Notes: a model not told the origin generated them from the letters alone. DNA of 64,000 nucleotides from Flavobacteriales bacterium (GCA_015075325.1 JABTUP010000013.1:1-64000); one strand, 5' to 3'; positions 1-9,590 are shown, numbered from the stretch's first letter. Numbers and translations are program-made.

Positions 1-440
1 GAAACAAACAAACACTTGATGTTTAACGAATTTAAAACATAATAAACTGCTTTTGAAGCTCCTCCAGTTCCTAAAATCAACGCTCTTTCTTGAGAAATTT
101 CTAAAAATGGCTTTAACGATTGTTTAAAACCGAAGTAATCCGTATTGTAGCCAATTAATTTTTTACCTTCAATTTTAACCGTATTTACAGCTCCAATTTC
201 TTTGGCAACTTCATCTATTTCTGATAAAAAAGGAATAATCGATTCTTTATATGGAATAGTTACATTAAATCCTTTTAGATTAGGGTTGTTTTTTAAAATT
301 TCAGGCAATAAATTAATATTTGGTAAATCAAATGTTTCGTACTTACAGTCGATAATTTCTTCTTTTTCAAATTTATTAGTAAAATATTGTTTTGAAAACG
401 AGTGGGAGAGAGGATGTCCGATAAGTCCGTATAGTTTCAT
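1..440 (-). CDS. aroE: Shikimate dehydrogenase, N-terminal part (cut by window edge)
   Basis: Reading the minus strand from the ATG at 438-440 gives about 146 residues before the window ends, so the C-terminal part is missing. The protein opens MKLYGLIGHPLSHSFS, the shikimate-binding start of AroE. It continues with FNVTIPYKE, carrying the catalytic lysine, then GAVNT and GYNTDYFGF with the catalytic aspartate, and ends in the dinucleotide-binding turn LGTGGASKAV. AroE reduces 3-dehydroshikimate to shikimate with NADPH in the cytoplasmic aromatic amino acid pathway. A Bacteroidota -7 box lies at 462-469 on the same strand. The call is firm even though the gene is partial. Confidence 0.96.
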   Translation of the reverse strand, partial: MKLYGLIGHPLSHSFSKQYFTNKFEKEEIIDCKYETFDLPNINLLPEILKNNPNLKGFNVTIPYKESIIPFLSEIDEVAKEIGAVNTVKIEGKKLIGYNTDYFGFKQSLKPFLEISQERALILGTGGASKAVYYVLNSLNIKCLFV

Positions 441-461
441 CTATTTTAAATAATAATTAGG

Positions 462-469
462 CAAATTTA
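462..469 (-). promoter_or_regulatory. Promoter -7 box for aroE
   Basis: On the minus strand this reads TAAATTTG, matching the Bacteroidota TAnnTTTG -7 element, about 20 bases upstream of the aroE start. The -33 element is not clear. Confidence 0.5.
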
Positions 470-534
470 CGTTAAACAATATTAGCAATGGTTAGTCGTT
501 ATAGAAATTAGTTAACCTATCTAAATCCCTAGTT

Positions 535-1416
535 ATGAAAACCTTAAAGACCTTGTGCTTTAAAAGCACCCTGCTAATTGTATGCCTTATTTTTTCATCA
601 TTTAGTCCCAAATACCTTACTTATTCTAATAACTCTTATGCACTTTCTATTGAAGATGCTGTTAAGCGAAACATGATAACGTGCGACATAATAAGTAAAG
701 GTGGGCATACTGGAAATTGTATAGACATGAAAATAAAAAATTTAACATTAAATAAATTGATGGTAAAGTTAGAGTCGGGTAGGAACTTAGTTTCGTTAGA
801 TACCAATAAACAAGATATTTTAGTGGTAAAGGAAGAACTTTTTGTAATGAATCCATCGCAAACTCAACAAAAAGCTGTTTTTGGATTTTGCTCACAATCG
901 CATAAAGGCTCTCCTGAAAAAGATGGAATGTACACCATTGGCGAAATGAAAGATAAAAATATTGTAAAGTTGACTCAACATCTTGCTGCAAACAAATACC
1001 CTATTTCAGCAATGCAAAATGCTATCTGGACACTAACGAATAATCGCCCAATAGAATCGATTTTTCATCACAACAGAGATTCAATAGAAAACTTGCAGGA
1101 ATTTGTAGCACAATTTACAAAAAGTATGTCGCCTTGGTATTCCATTGAATACACCGAACCCGATAGTGGAATGGTTTCTAATATTGCTAAAAAAATTCAT
1201 GGTAATGTTGAAGCTCGATTACCTAAAAATACGGTAATTAAAATTGTGGTTTACGATATGTTTAACATTTCCCAAATTCGAACCGAACTAGTAACCACCG
1301 AAAATTCAAACAAACATCCGTTTAGCGTTAATGTATTGTCATTGCCAAAAGGTAGATATCACATTGGTTTTTTTACTTTAGGTGGAAGGTTGGATGAAAA
1401 GGTTTTTAGTATTTGA
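535..1416 (+). CDS. Secreted protein of unknown function with thioester-domain-like motif
   Basis: The 293-residue protein begins with a hydrophobic signal sequence (about residues 1-30). I do not recognise an exactly named family. The central part holds GFCSQ with Cys119 and, about 40 residues later, MQNAIW with Gln161 and Trp165. A cysteine followed by a Q-x-x-hydrophobic-W motif is the pattern of thioester domains (TQXA/TED families) that form an internal Cys-Gln bond, so such a bond is possible here. Cys50 and Cys62 could form a disulfide. The last 80 residues look like a beta-sandwich. It stands alone, about 50 bases before queE. Function is unknown; the thioester idea is inference. Confidence 0.75.
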   Translation: MKTLKTLCFKSTLLIVCLIFSSFSPKYLTYSNNSYALSIEDAVKRNMITCDIISKGGHTGNCIDMKIKNLTLNKLMVKLESGRNLVSLDTNKQDILVVKEELFVMNPSQTQQKAVFGFCSQSHKGSPEKDGMYTIGEMKDKNIVKLTQHLAANKYPISAMQNAIWTLTNNRPIESIFHHNRDSIENLQEFVAQFTKSMSPWYSIEYTEPDSGMVSNIAKKIHGNVEARLPKNTVIKIVVYDMFNISQIRTELVTTENSNKHPFSVNVLSLPKGRYHIGFFTLGGRLDEKVFSI

Positions 1417-1448
1417 TTGTCGTTTGCAATTTTACTGAATCTAATCAG

Positions 1449-1456
1449 TAACTTCG
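1449..1456 (+). promoter_or_regulatory. Possible -7 box for queE
   Basis: TAACTTCG differs from TAnnTTTG at one position and ends 6 bases before the queE start codon. Weak evidence. Confidence 0.3.
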
Positions 1457-1462
1457 CCAACA

Positions 1463-2116
1463 ATGATTAATGAGATAAATACGAAAAACGAAAACGATAA
1501 AACACTTCTTGAAAAAGGCTTAAAACTTCCCATCATGGAAGAGTTTTATACCATTCAAGGCGAAGGTTACAATACAGGAAAAGCTGCCTATTTTATTCGT
1601 GTTGGTGGTTGCGATGTGGGTTGTCATTGGTGCGATGTGAAAGAAAGTTGGAACCCAAATCTTCATCCACTTACCGATATTAAAGTGGTAATCGACAACA
1701 TGAAAAAATTTCCTGCAAAAAGTATAGTTGTAACAGGTGGAGAACCTTCTATTTATAATTTGACAGAAATAACTAAACAGCTTAAAAAAGAGCATGTTGA
1801 GTTGTTTATTGAAACATCAGGAGCTTATCATTTAACTGGTACATGGGATTGGATTTGTTTGTCACCAAAAAAGACTATTCAACCTTTAAAGGAAAACTAT
1901 AAATTAGCTCACGAACTCAAAATAATTGTGTTCAATAAAGATGATTTTAAGTGGGCTGAAGAGCAAGCAAAACACGTTAGTCCCAATTGCAAATTGTATT
2001 TACAACCCGAATGGAGTAAATTGGAACAAATGTTGCCACAAATTATTGATTATGTAAAAAATAATCCGAAATGGAATATTTCATTACAAACTCACAAGTA
2101 CATGAACATTCCTTAA
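1463..2116 (+). CDS. queE: 7-carboxy-7-deazaguanine synthase (radical SAM)
   Basis: The 217-residue protein carries EEFYTIQGEG near residue 26, the classic QueE opening that contacts substrate. A radical SAM cysteine cluster follows at Cys50, Cys54 and Cys57 (CDVGCHWC), then TGGEPS for SAM binding. QueE converts 6-carboxy-tetrahydropterin to 7-carboxy-7-deazaguanine in the queuosine/7-deazapurine pathway. Length fits the family. No other queuosine gene is adjacent. The next gene starts 10 bases downstream on the same strand, so the two may be co-transcribed. Confidence 0.95.
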   Translation: MINEINTKNENDKTLLEKGLKLPIMEEFYTIQGEGYNTGKAAYFIRVGGCDVGCHWCDVKESWNPNLHPLTDIKVVIDNMKKFPAKSIVVTGGEPSIYNLTEITKQLKKEHVELFIETSGAYHLTGTWDWICLSPKKTIQPLKENYKLAHELKIIVFNKDDFKWAEEQAKHVSPNCKLYLQPEWSKLEQMLPQIIDYVKNNPKWNISLQTHKYMNIP

Positions 2117-2126
2117 ATTAAAATTT

Positions 2127-4079
2127 ATGCAAAGAATACTTATTGTTCTATTTATTGGGTTTTTAACCAATTTTTCGGCTTGTAAGGCTCAACAAAAATA
2201 CAGTATTACCAATAAAAAAGCCATAAAACTGTACGAAGAGGGAAGAGGATATTACGACCAACGTAAAAACGAATTGGCAGAATTAACCTTAATTCAAGCC
2301 ATTAAAAATGAGCCCAATTTTGCTGAGGCAGAATTATTGTTGGCTTTTGTTTATACTGAAAATGCAAACCACGAAAAAGCTATTGAGCATTACCAAAAGT
2401 CGGTAAATATTAATCCGAATCTGTTTCCAGAAGCACATGCTTCGTTGGGTTTATTATATTTCGATTTGGGTAAATACAACGAAGCAAAACTAAATTTAGA
2501 GAATTACTTGAAATTTACCGATGCTCCATTAATGATGAAACCGCTTGCCAATAAAGCTTTAACCGATTGTAACTTTGCTATTGAAGCATTAAAACACCCC
2601 GTACCTTTTAAGCCAATAAATTTAGGTGAAGGAGTAAATTCTGCAATGCCAGAGTATTTTCCTGCATTATCAGCAGATAACAAACACTTGTTGTTTACTC
2701 GTCGTTTAGAAGATAAACGAACCTATTCTGGATTTAATGAAGAATTTTTCATCAGTAAATACGATGGTAACAACTGGATGAAAGCTCAGCCATTAAATGG
2801 AATAAATAGCATGAACAATGAAGGAGCACCAACCATTTCGCCAAACGGACAGTTTTTAATTTTTACATCATGCGAAGATCCTTACGAAGGTTATGGCGAA
2901 GGAAGAAAAGGTTTAGGAAGTTGTGATTTATTTTACGCTTACAATATTGGAGGAAAATGGACGAATCCAAAAAACCTTAACAACCCAGTAAATACAATGC
3001 ATTGGGAAACTCAACCTTCGTTTTCATCAGATGGAAAAACACTTTATTTTGTGCGTGGACTAAAAACTCGTGGTGGTATAAAAAATCAAGACATCTACAC
3101 GTCAGAATTAAGCGAAGAAGGTACTTGGTCAATTCCAAAAAGCTTGAGTAATGTAGTAAATACTGATGGAAGAGAGGAGTCTGTATTTATTCATCCCGAT
3201 GGAAATACTTTGTATTTTTCGTCTGATGGACATCCAGGAATGGGTGGTTTGGATATTTACATGACTCAAAAAGACGAAAATGGTAATTGGTCTAAACCTG
3301 TAAATTTGGGCTATCCAATAAATACTTTTAATGATGAAAATAGTTTATTGGTTGATGCAGCTGGTCAATTTGCCTATTTTGCTAGCAACCGCGAAGGTGG
3401 TTTTGGCGATTTAGATTTATACAAATTTGAACTTCCTCAGCATTTAAAACCAAACATGGTTACCTATTTAGCTGGGAAAGTGTACGATGCCGAAACAAAA
3501 CAACCTTTACCAGCTCGTTTCGAATTAATTGATTTAAAAACAGGACATGTTGCTATTCAATCGTATGCCGATGAAGTAACTGGTGAATACTTGGTTTGTT
3601 TACCTGTTAATCAGGATTATGCGTTAAATGTTTCGCACAATGGATATTTGTTTCATTCGGAGAATTTTACACTAACAGGTGGAACAATAACAAAGCCTTT
3701 TGAAAAAAATGTTGGCTTAAATAAAATTAAAGTGGGTGAAACTGTTGTACTTAAAAATGTATTTTTTGAAACAGCAAAATACGACCTAAAAGAACAATCG
3801 AGAGTAGAATTGGATAAGTTAGTGGCTTTTTTAACTAAAAATCCAAACCTTAAAATTGAGTTGGGCGGACATACCGATAATGTTGGTGATAAAAAAATGA
3901 ATCAGGTTTTGTCTGATAATAGAGCAAAAGCAGTTTATTCGTATTTAGTTCAAAAAGGAATTGCTAAAGAACGATTAACAACTAAAGGTTATGGTGATAC
4001 CTTACCAATAGCTGACAATAATACCGAAGTTGGAAGAGCAGAAAATCGTAGAACAGAATTTAAAGTAATAGCAAATTAA
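2127..4079 (+). CDS. PorE-like OmpA-family lipoprotein (TPR, PD40 propeller, OmpA)
   Basis: The 650-residue lipoprotein has a signal peptide ending in FSAC with lipidated Cys19. Domains in order are: TPR repeats (about 30-150); WD40-like/PD40 propeller blades with repeated P-x-FS-x-DGK and LYFSSDG motifs (about 165-450); a carboxypeptidase-regulatory-like domain with LAGKVYD (about 460-535); and a C-terminal OmpA domain with GGHTDNVGD and NRAKAV for peptidoglycan binding (about 540-650). This order matches PorE, the component that anchors the type IX secretion system to peptidoglycan. PorE paralogues of the same architecture exist in Bacteroidota, so the exact gene name is left open. T9SS cargo is encoded at 21.6-23.7 kb. 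Confidence 0.85.
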   Translation: MQRILIVLFIGFLTNFSACKAQQKYSITNKKAIKLYEEGRGYYDQRKNELAELTLIQAIKNEPNFAEAELLLAFVYTENANHEKAIEHYQKSVNINPNLFPEAHASLGLLYFDLGKYNEAKLNLENYLKFTDAPLMMKPLANKALTDCNFAIEALKHPVPFKPINLGEGVNSAMPEYFPALSADNKHLLFTRRLEDKRTYSGFNEEFFISKYDGNNWMKAQPLNGINSMNNEGAPTISPNGQFLIFTSCEDPYEGYGEGRKGLGSCDLFYAYNIGGKWTNPKNLNNPVNTMHWETQPSFSSDGKTLYFVRGLKTRGGIKNQDIYTSELSEEGTWSIPKSLSNVVNTDGREESVFIHPDGNTLYFSSDGHPGMGGLDIYMTQKDENGNWSKPVNLGYPINTFNDENSLLVDAAGQFAYFASNREGGFGDLDLYKFELPQHLKPNMVTYLAGKVYDAETKQPLPARFELIDLKTGHVAIQSYADEVTGEYLVCLPVNQDYALNVSHNGYLFHSENFTLTGGTITKPFEKNVGLNKIKVGETVVLKNVFFETAKYDLKEQSRVELDKLVAFLTKNPNLKIELGGHTDNVGDKKMNQVLSDNRAKAVYSYLVQKGIAKERLTTKGYGDTLPIADNNTEVGRAENRRTEFKVIAN

Positions 4080-4091
4080 AAGCCTCCCCAA

Positions 4092-4108
4092 CCCCTCCGA
4101 AGGAGGGG
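4092..4108. terminator. GC-rich hairpin downstream of PorE-like gene
   Basis: A 7-bp stem (CCCCTCC / GGAGGGG) with a 3-base loop lies 13 bases after the stop codon and is followed by CTTATT. The surrounding GCCTCCCCAACCCC text resembles an intergenic repeat common in Bacteroidota and recurs in altered form at about 18,381-18,409. Confidence 0.5.
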
Positions 4109-4205
4109 CTTATTAGTAGAGAAAAACGAGTATCTTGAATCTTAGCGAACTTTGCGACTTTGCGAGAAAATAATTAGCAAGAAACAAGAAAAAATCTGAC
4201 AAAAA

Positions 4206-5039
4206 ATGAAAGAAATAGGTCAAATACTTGAATTAGAAGCTTTAAAAACTACACCACAAGGTGTTTATTTAATTACTGATGAACAAAACGAAATTTTGTT
4301 GCCTAACAAATATGTTCCTAGAACATTACAAATGGGTGATAAAATTGAAGTGTTTGTTTATACCGATTCTGAAGATAGACCCATTGCAACTACTTTAGTA
4401 CCAAAAGTAAAAATAAACCAAGTTGCTTTGCTTTCTTGTGTTGATGTAAATGATTTTGGGGCTTTTTTCGATTGGGGAGTTGAAAAACACTTGTTGGTTC
4501 CGTTTGCTGAACAGTTTGTTAAAGTGAAAGAAGGAGGGAAGTACCTCATTTATTTGTATAAAGATGAACTAACCAATAGAATGGTTGGAACAACTAAATA
4601 TGCAAAATTTCTAAAAAGTAATCCTATTGATTTGGCTGTTGGCGATAAAGTAAAATTTATGATTAGCGGAGAAACTGAGATAGGTTACAAAGTAATTGTA
4701 GAGCAGAAATACTTGGGTTTGATTTATAAAAATGAACTCTTTAAAAAGGTAGAATTGGGCGATGAGTTAATTGGTTTTATTAAAAACATTAGAGATGATA
4801 ATAAAATTGACGTTACTGTAAATACTGCATCAATTGACGAAATAGAGGTGTTGGCAAACAAAATTTACGAAAAACTATTAAGAGAGAAAGGTTCTATCAA
4901 TATTTCAGATAAAAGTAATCCAGAAGAAATTTACGATATGTTTCAGGTTAGTAAAAAAGCTTTTAAACGAGCAATTGGCGTATTGTATAGCGAAAGAAAA
5001 ATACAAATAAACCCAAATAGTATTGTTTTAGCGGATTAA
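4206..5039 (+). CDS. CvfB-type S1 RNA-binding protein
   Basis: The 277-residue cytoplasmic protein matches the CvfB/YitL architecture: tandem S1-like OB folds (the first around residues 1-60, another around 70-130 with DFGAFFDWG and LVPFAEQ), a third around 140-205 with LIYKNELF and GDELIGFIKNI, and a C-terminal winged helix (about 220-275). Members bind RNA and affect expression of virulence or stress genes in Gram-positives. The role in Bacteroidota is not established. It converges with the outer-membrane protein gene, leaving only 4 bases between the stops. Confidence 0.88.
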   Translation: MKEIGQILELEALKTTPQGVYLITDEQNEILLPNKYVPRTLQMGDKIEVFVYTDSEDRPIATTLVPKVKINQVALLSCVDVNDFGAFFDWGVEKHLLVPFAEQFVKVKEGGKYLIYLYKDELTNRMVGTTKYAKFLKSNPIDLAVGDKVKFMISGETEIGYKVIVEQKYLGLIYKNELFKKVELGDELIGFIKNIRDDNKIDVTVNTASIDEIEVLANKIYEKLLREKGSINISDKSNPEEIYDMFQVSKKAFKRAIGVLYSERKIQINPNSIVLAD

Positions 5040-5043
5040 TTTT

Positions 5044-7455
5044 TTACATTCCACCACCACCATCATCAAAGCCGTTATTTCTGTTGTTTCTTTCAAATTG
5101 TTTTTTAGTTTGATTAATACGGTATGAAAAACTTAATCTAAAAAACCGCGAACGCCACTGAAATTCTCCTTCTGAATAGAAATTGTCTCCAATATCAATA
5201 CTTTGTCTTTTTCTGGTATTAAAAACATCACTTGCATTAAAACTAATGGTTCCGTTTCCGTTTAAAACATCAATTGAAGCACCCATGTTTAGAGCATATC
5301 TAGCCAATTGACGACCTTGCGTTGTATTTTGTGGGGCATTAAAATCAAACGATGATTGAATACCTAATACCTTTTTAATAGTCCATTTTGAGTTTAATTT
5401 TGTTGACCAAGTGTAAGTATCACTAAAATAATTTTTACCTAAATAATTTCCGTCAGTAATTTCTCTGAAAAAGTTGAAATCGCCACGTAAATCCCACCAT
5501 TTATATAATTGATATGAACCTGAAAACTCAACGCCATAAGCATTTCTAATACCTATGTTTGTTGGAATGCGTTCTGTTGTTCCGGTATTGTTTGAAATTA
5601 ATATGCGTTCCATTACACCAGTACTATAACGGTAATAAACACTTGATAAAAGCGAACCTTTTTTAAAGTAATTCATGTAGCCCAATTCATAAGCATCGGT
5701 ATATTCAGGATTTAAATTTGGGTTTCCATAAAAATTGTTACGTAAATCACTTATGCTATAAAATGGCAATAGCCACCAATGCTGAGGACGTTTTATTCTT
5801 CTGCTATAACTTACCTGAATGGCATTTTCACCTAGAACTTGGTACGACAAATGTGTACTAGGAAAAAAGTTTAGGTAGTTACGCTTGTTAATTTCGTTTG
5901 ATGCAACAAGTTCTGTTGTTACGTCAGAATATTCGGCTCTTAACCCTAATTGGTATGAAAATTTATTAATTTTCTGTCCGTACATTACATATCCTGCCGA
6001 AATATTTTCGTAATAAAGCAATAGGTTTTTATATCCAGGAATTACTTCAAATCGGTTAATCGATTTATTCATTAAACTAACAGCATAATCGTCGTCAATA
6101 GATTTATAATTTCCGCGATAGCCCATTTCAAGTTTACCTTTGTTTTCGAATGGGTGAATATAATCGGTTTGCAGTAAAATGTTTTTTGAACCTTCGAAAT
6201 TGTAAACCGAAGTGTAGGTATTATCTAAGTTATCGTTTGAATTGTTTTGAACTATAATTGATTCTTCGTCGTCTCTGTTTTTAGAATATTGAGCATCGAT
6301 AGTAAACAATCGATCTTTTTGGGTAAACGATTTTCGGTAATTAAAAGACACATCGTAAGAACTGAGTATTTTATCTTCGTATTCATTACGAGTAACAATT
6401 TGAAATGGTCGATTGGCTTCGTCAAAATCGGTATAAGTAACATCAACGGTATTGTAAGCACTACCAATATTTCCATTTCCTGAAAGAGTAATGGAATTTT
6501 TTTCATTTAAATAAATTTCAGTACCCAATTTAAAATTGTTGTTTATTTCATTTCTTCCTCTGTTGGCTCTGTTGGTGTATTTAAAGCTGGTGTCAGGATA
6601 TGTAAAGGTTTGGATAGAACTACTATATCCAGGCGATTCTCTTAAACTTGATTGATAAGCTGTAAAAATGGTAACTGCATTTTTTTTGTACGACAAATTA
6701 AATCCTGCTCCATAATTATTTGGATAGCCAACATCGGCATTTATTGAGCCATTAAAACCTTGTCGATTATCTTTTTTTAACACAATATTAATAATACCAA
6801 CTTCTCCTTCAGCATCATAACGAGCCGAAGGATTTGATATTACTTCAACTTTTTCGATTTGACTACCTTGCAACTGACGTAGTGCATCAGCAGTACTTGT
6901 TCCAGTTAATCCAGATGGTTTTCCGTTAATTAAAATTCTAACATTTCCACTACCTCTTAAACTTACATTGCCCTCAACATCAACCGAAACCGAGGGCACA
7001 TTGTTTAGAATTTCGGCAGCATTACTTCCTTGTGAGGTAATATCTTTTTCAATATTAAAAACCTTTTTATCTAAGTCAATTTCCATGGCCTTTTTCTCAT
7101 CAACAAATTCAAATTCATTGAGTTTTAGAGAAGATGGAGTAAGTTTAATTGCAGGTAATTTTTGGTCTTTATTATTGATAATGATGTTTGGAATTATTTT
7201 GTTTTCAAAACTTAAAAAAGAAACTTTAACATAATAATTACCATTGGCGAGTTTAAGTGAAAAATTACCATCCATATCAGATGCTGCTCCATTTACATAG
7301 CTAGAATCAGAGGTTTTAAAAGCTGCAACTGCGGCGTACGGAACAGCTTCTCCTTTGTTGTCGGTAATTTTACCTGATAACTGGTGCTGCTTAGTTTGTG
7401 CAGTTAATGTTAACTGAAACAAGAAAAATAATACTATTGTAAAAGCTGACTTCAT
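5044..7455 (-). CDS. TonB-dependent-receptor-type outer membrane beta-barrel protein
   Basis: The start is placed at Met7 of the longer open frame (which begins at 7473) because a clean signal peptide, MKSAFTIVLFFLFQLTLTAQ, begins there. The roughly 803-residue protein has a carboxypeptidase-regulatory-like domain (about 25-105, with LSGKITD), a plug domain (about 120-220, with NVPSVSVD and RILINGKPSG) and a long barrel of aromatic-rich strands ending in RLSFSYRI and a short glycine-rich tail. The layout matches the OMP_b-brl_3 subgroup of receptor-like proteins, which often lack an obvious TonB box. The ligand cannot be inferred, and no SusD-like partner is nearby. Confidence 0.9.
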   Translation of the reverse strand: MKSAFTIVLFFLFQLTLTAQTKQHQLSGKITDNKGEAVPYAAVAAFKTSDSSYVNGAASDMDGNFSLKLANGNYYVKVSFLSFENKIIPNIIINNKDQKLPAIKLTPSSLKLNEFEFVDEKKAMEIDLDKKVFNIEKDITSQGSNAAEILNNVPSVSVDVEGNVSLRGSGNVRILINGKPSGLTGTSTADALRQLQGSQIEKVEVISNPSARYDAEGEVGIINIVLKKDNRQGFNGSINADVGYPNNYGAGFNLSYKKNAVTIFTAYQSSLRESPGYSSSIQTFTYPDTSFKYTNRANRGRNEINNNFKLGTEIYLNEKNSITLSGNGNIGSAYNTVDVTYTDFDEANRPFQIVTRNEYEDKILSSYDVSFNYRKSFTQKDRLFTIDAQYSKNRDDEESIIVQNNSNDNLDNTYTSVYNFEGSKNILLQTDYIHPFENKGKLEMGYRGNYKSIDDDYAVSLMNKSINRFEVIPGYKNLLLYYENISAGYVMYGQKINKFSYQLGLRAEYSDVTTELVASNEINKRNYLNFFPSTHLSYQVLGENAIQVSYSRRIKRPQHWWLLPFYSISDLRNNFYGNPNLNPEYTDAYELGYMNYFKKGSLLSSVYYRYSTGVMERILISNNTGTTERIPTNIGIRNAYGVEFSGSYQLYKWWDLRGDFNFFREITDGNYLGKNYFSDTYTWSTKLNSKWTIKKVLGIQSSFDFNAPQNTTQGRQLARYALNMGASIDVLNGNGTISFNASDVFNTRKRQSIDIGDNFYSEGEFQWRSRFFRLSFSYRINQTKKQFERNNRNNGFDDGGGGM

Positions 7456-7570
7456 GTTAAAAATAAGTCGCAAAATTAATGATTAGAATATGAAATCTAA
7501 CACAAGAATCATGGTAGGTTAGTTATTTAAGTGTTAAAAAACATAAATAGGAAAGTTTAAAGCAAAAAAA

Positions 7571-7600
7571 AAGAACGCCTCAATTTTGAGGCGTTCTTTT
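7571..7600 (-). terminator. Intrinsic terminator of the DEAD-box helicase gene
   Basis: A 13-bp perfect stem (7571-7583 pairing with 7586-7598) has a 2-base centre and is flanked by an A tract on one side and a T tract on the other, so it could work in both directions. It sits just beyond the helicase stop on the minus strand. Confidence 0.85.
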
Positions 7601-7607
7601 TGCAATT

Positions 7608-9422
7608 TTATCTTCTTTGTCTTTTTTCTCTGAATGGTTTTGAGTAAGAAGCTTTTTCAGAAGATCCACCACTTCTTCGTGGGCTTCTTGAACGGTCGCC
7701 GCTACCTCTAAATTCAGAACGACTTTCTCTGTTTCCATCTCTATTAGAGCCACGAGATTCGTTTCTTGGTTTATCTTTTGAAAATTCAACTCGTATTTCT
7801 CTGTTTTCGATGTTTTTACCGTTAAGAGCTTGAATAAGTTTTTCACCAATTCCTTCTTCTATACCTAAAAATGCAAAACTGTCGAATAAGTCAATTTTAC
7901 CAATGCTTGTACCATCAATTCCAGATTGATTACAAATAAAACCTAATATTTGACCTTTGTTTTCAAATCCGTCTAATTTCCCAACATTTATAAAAACTCG
8001 TTTACCACTTCCTGCTTCTCTAAAACTATCTTCTCTTCGGTCGTTTCTTCTTTCACCTCTTTCGTTTCTGTCGTTATCTCTTCCTCTCGATCCACGTGGT
8101 TCAAGGTTAATGTCGCCAGCTTTTTCGTATGCTTTTAAGAAACGATTAAATTCTAATGATATAAAACGCTCAATTAATTCTTCTTTCGAAAATTGATTTA
8201 ATTCTTCGTAAACCTGAGCCAAGAAAGGAGCAATTCCTTTAGTGTTAATTTCAACTTCTTTTACGTTGTTGATTAATTGAACCAATTGTTGTCCGCAAAT
8301 TTCGTTTCCTGTTGGTACTTTAACTAACTCGAGTTTTTTACCAATTTGTTTTTCAACTAATTTTATTCTACTCGATTTGCTTGGGCTCACCAATGCAATT
8401 GATTTTCCTGATTTTCCAGCTCTAGCTGTTCTACCACTTCGGTGGGTATAACTTTCAATTTCATCTGGTAAATCAATATGAAATACGTGAGTAACGTCAT
8501 CAACATCAATTCCTCTTGCAGCAACATCGGTAGCTATTAAAACTTGTAAAGCACGTTTTCTAAATTTGTTCATTACAGCATCTCGTTGAGCTTGAGATAA
8601 GTCGCCATGTAGTGCGTCGGCATTATAGCCATCAGCCATTAATTTATCAGCAAATTCTTTAGCTTCTCGTCTAGTTCTGGTAAAAACTATACCAAACATG
8701 TCTGGAGAATAATCTATAAATCGTCTAAGTGCGTGATATTGGTCTCTTCCGCTAACAGAAGCGTATAAATGCTCAATATTGGCAGCCGAACTATTTTTTG
8801 TTCCAACGGTTACTGATACTGGATTTTCCATGTATTGTTGAGCAATTCGTTCAACTTCTTTTGGCATGGTTGCAGAAAATAACCAAGTATGCTTAGTTGC
8901 TGGAGTATCTTCTAAAATTTGATTAATGTCTTCTTTAAAGCCCATGTTTAACATTTCATCAGCTTCGTCTAATATTACTCTCGATACGGTATCAAAACGC
9001 AATACTTTTCTTTCCATCAAGTCGATTGTTCTACCTGGAGTACCAACAATAATGTTTGCTCCTTTTTTAATGTCGCGAATTTGCTCACTGATGTTTGCAC
9101 CACCATAAACTGCTACAATGTTTACTCCATTCATGTACTTAGAGTAAGCTTTTAGTTCTTTGGTAATTTGTAAACACAATTCTCTGGTTGGGCACAAAAT
9201 TAATCCTTGAATAGCTCTGTATTCAGTATCGATGTGTTGTAAAAGTGGCAAGCCAAAAGCTGCTGTTTTACCTGTTCCAGTTTGTGCTAAACCTACATAA
9301 TCTCTATTGCCTTCCAATAGTTGTGGAATAGATTTTTCTTGGATTGGAGAAGGATTTTCAAAACCTAAATCTCCTACTGCCTTAATGAGTAAATCATTAA
9401 GACCTAATTCTTTAAATGTCAT
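7608..9422 (-). CDS. DEAD-box RNA helicase with DbpA-like C-terminal domain
   Basis: The 604-residue protein has the full DEAD-box set: a Q motif near residue 25, Walker A AQTGTGKT (about 46-53), PTREL, DEAD in VILDEADEM, SAT in FSATMP, then HGDLSQAQRD, ATDVAARGIDV and HRSGRTAR. After the helicase core come a DbpA-type RNA-binding domain (about 480-555, with KRVFINVGK) and a low-complexity R/G/S tail. This DeaD/CsdA-like form unwinds RNA in ribosome assembly and mRNA decay, often in the cold. A leader of about 120 bases with a small hairpin lies upstream. The neighbourhood (sigma factor, pnp, rpsO) is rich in RNA-metabolism genes. Confidence 0.95.
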   Translation of the reverse strand: MTFKELGLNDLLIKAVGDLGFENPSPIQEKSIPQLLEGNRDYVGLAQTGTGKTAAFGLPLLQHIDTEYRAIQGLILCPTRELCLQITKELKAYSKYMNGVNIVAVYGGANISEQIRDIKKGANIIVGTPGRTIDLMERKVLRFDTVSRVILDEADEMLNMGFKEDINQILEDTPATKHTWLFSATMPKEVERIAQQYMENPVSVTVGTKNSSAANIEHLYASVSGRDQYHALRRFIDYSPDMFGIVFTRTRREAKEFADKLMADGYNADALHGDLSQAQRDAVMNKFRKRALQVLIATDVAARGIDVDDVTHVFHIDLPDEIESYTHRSGRTARAGKSGKSIALVSPSKSSRIKLVEKQIGKKLELVKVPTGNEICGQQLVQLINNVKEVEINTKGIAPFLAQVYEELNQFSKEELIERFISLEFNRFLKAYEKAGDINLEPRGSRGRDNDRNERGERRNDRREDSFREAGSGKRVFINVGKLDGFENKGQILGFICNQSGIDGTSIGKIDLFDSFAFLGIEEGIGEKLIQALNGKNIENREIRVEFSKDKPRNESRGSNRDGNRESRSEFRGSGDRSRSPRRSGGSSEKASYSKPFREKRQRR

Positions 9423-9439
9423 TTATTTTATTATTTTTT

Positions 9440-9454
9440 ATACCGAATCGGTAT
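9440..9454 (-). promoter_or_regulatory. Small hairpin in the helicase 5' leader
   Basis: A 7-bp inverted repeat (ATACCGA / TCGGTAT, one central base) lies 18 bases upstream of the helicase ATG. A possible -7 element reads CAACTTTG on the minus strand near 9550, which would give a leader of about 120 bases. The role is unknown. Confidence 0.3.
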
Positions 9455-9590
9455 CTTGATTATTGCGGCGGGACGAAATCGCCAGGAATACTCTTTTACC
9501 AATCTGGTGTTCACATTTTATTCCACTATTTATTAGTAGAATTTCGGCAAAGTTGAGCATTTAATTTGGATAAATGGCTGTTTTACTGAT

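Noticed and set aside
202..453. Plus-strand open frame of 83 codons
   Set aside because: It lies antisense to aroE, whose motifs are clear on the minus strand.
7580..7849. Minus-strand frame of 89 codons
   Set aside because: It is a shifted frame over the end of the DEAD-box helicase gene and includes its terminator.
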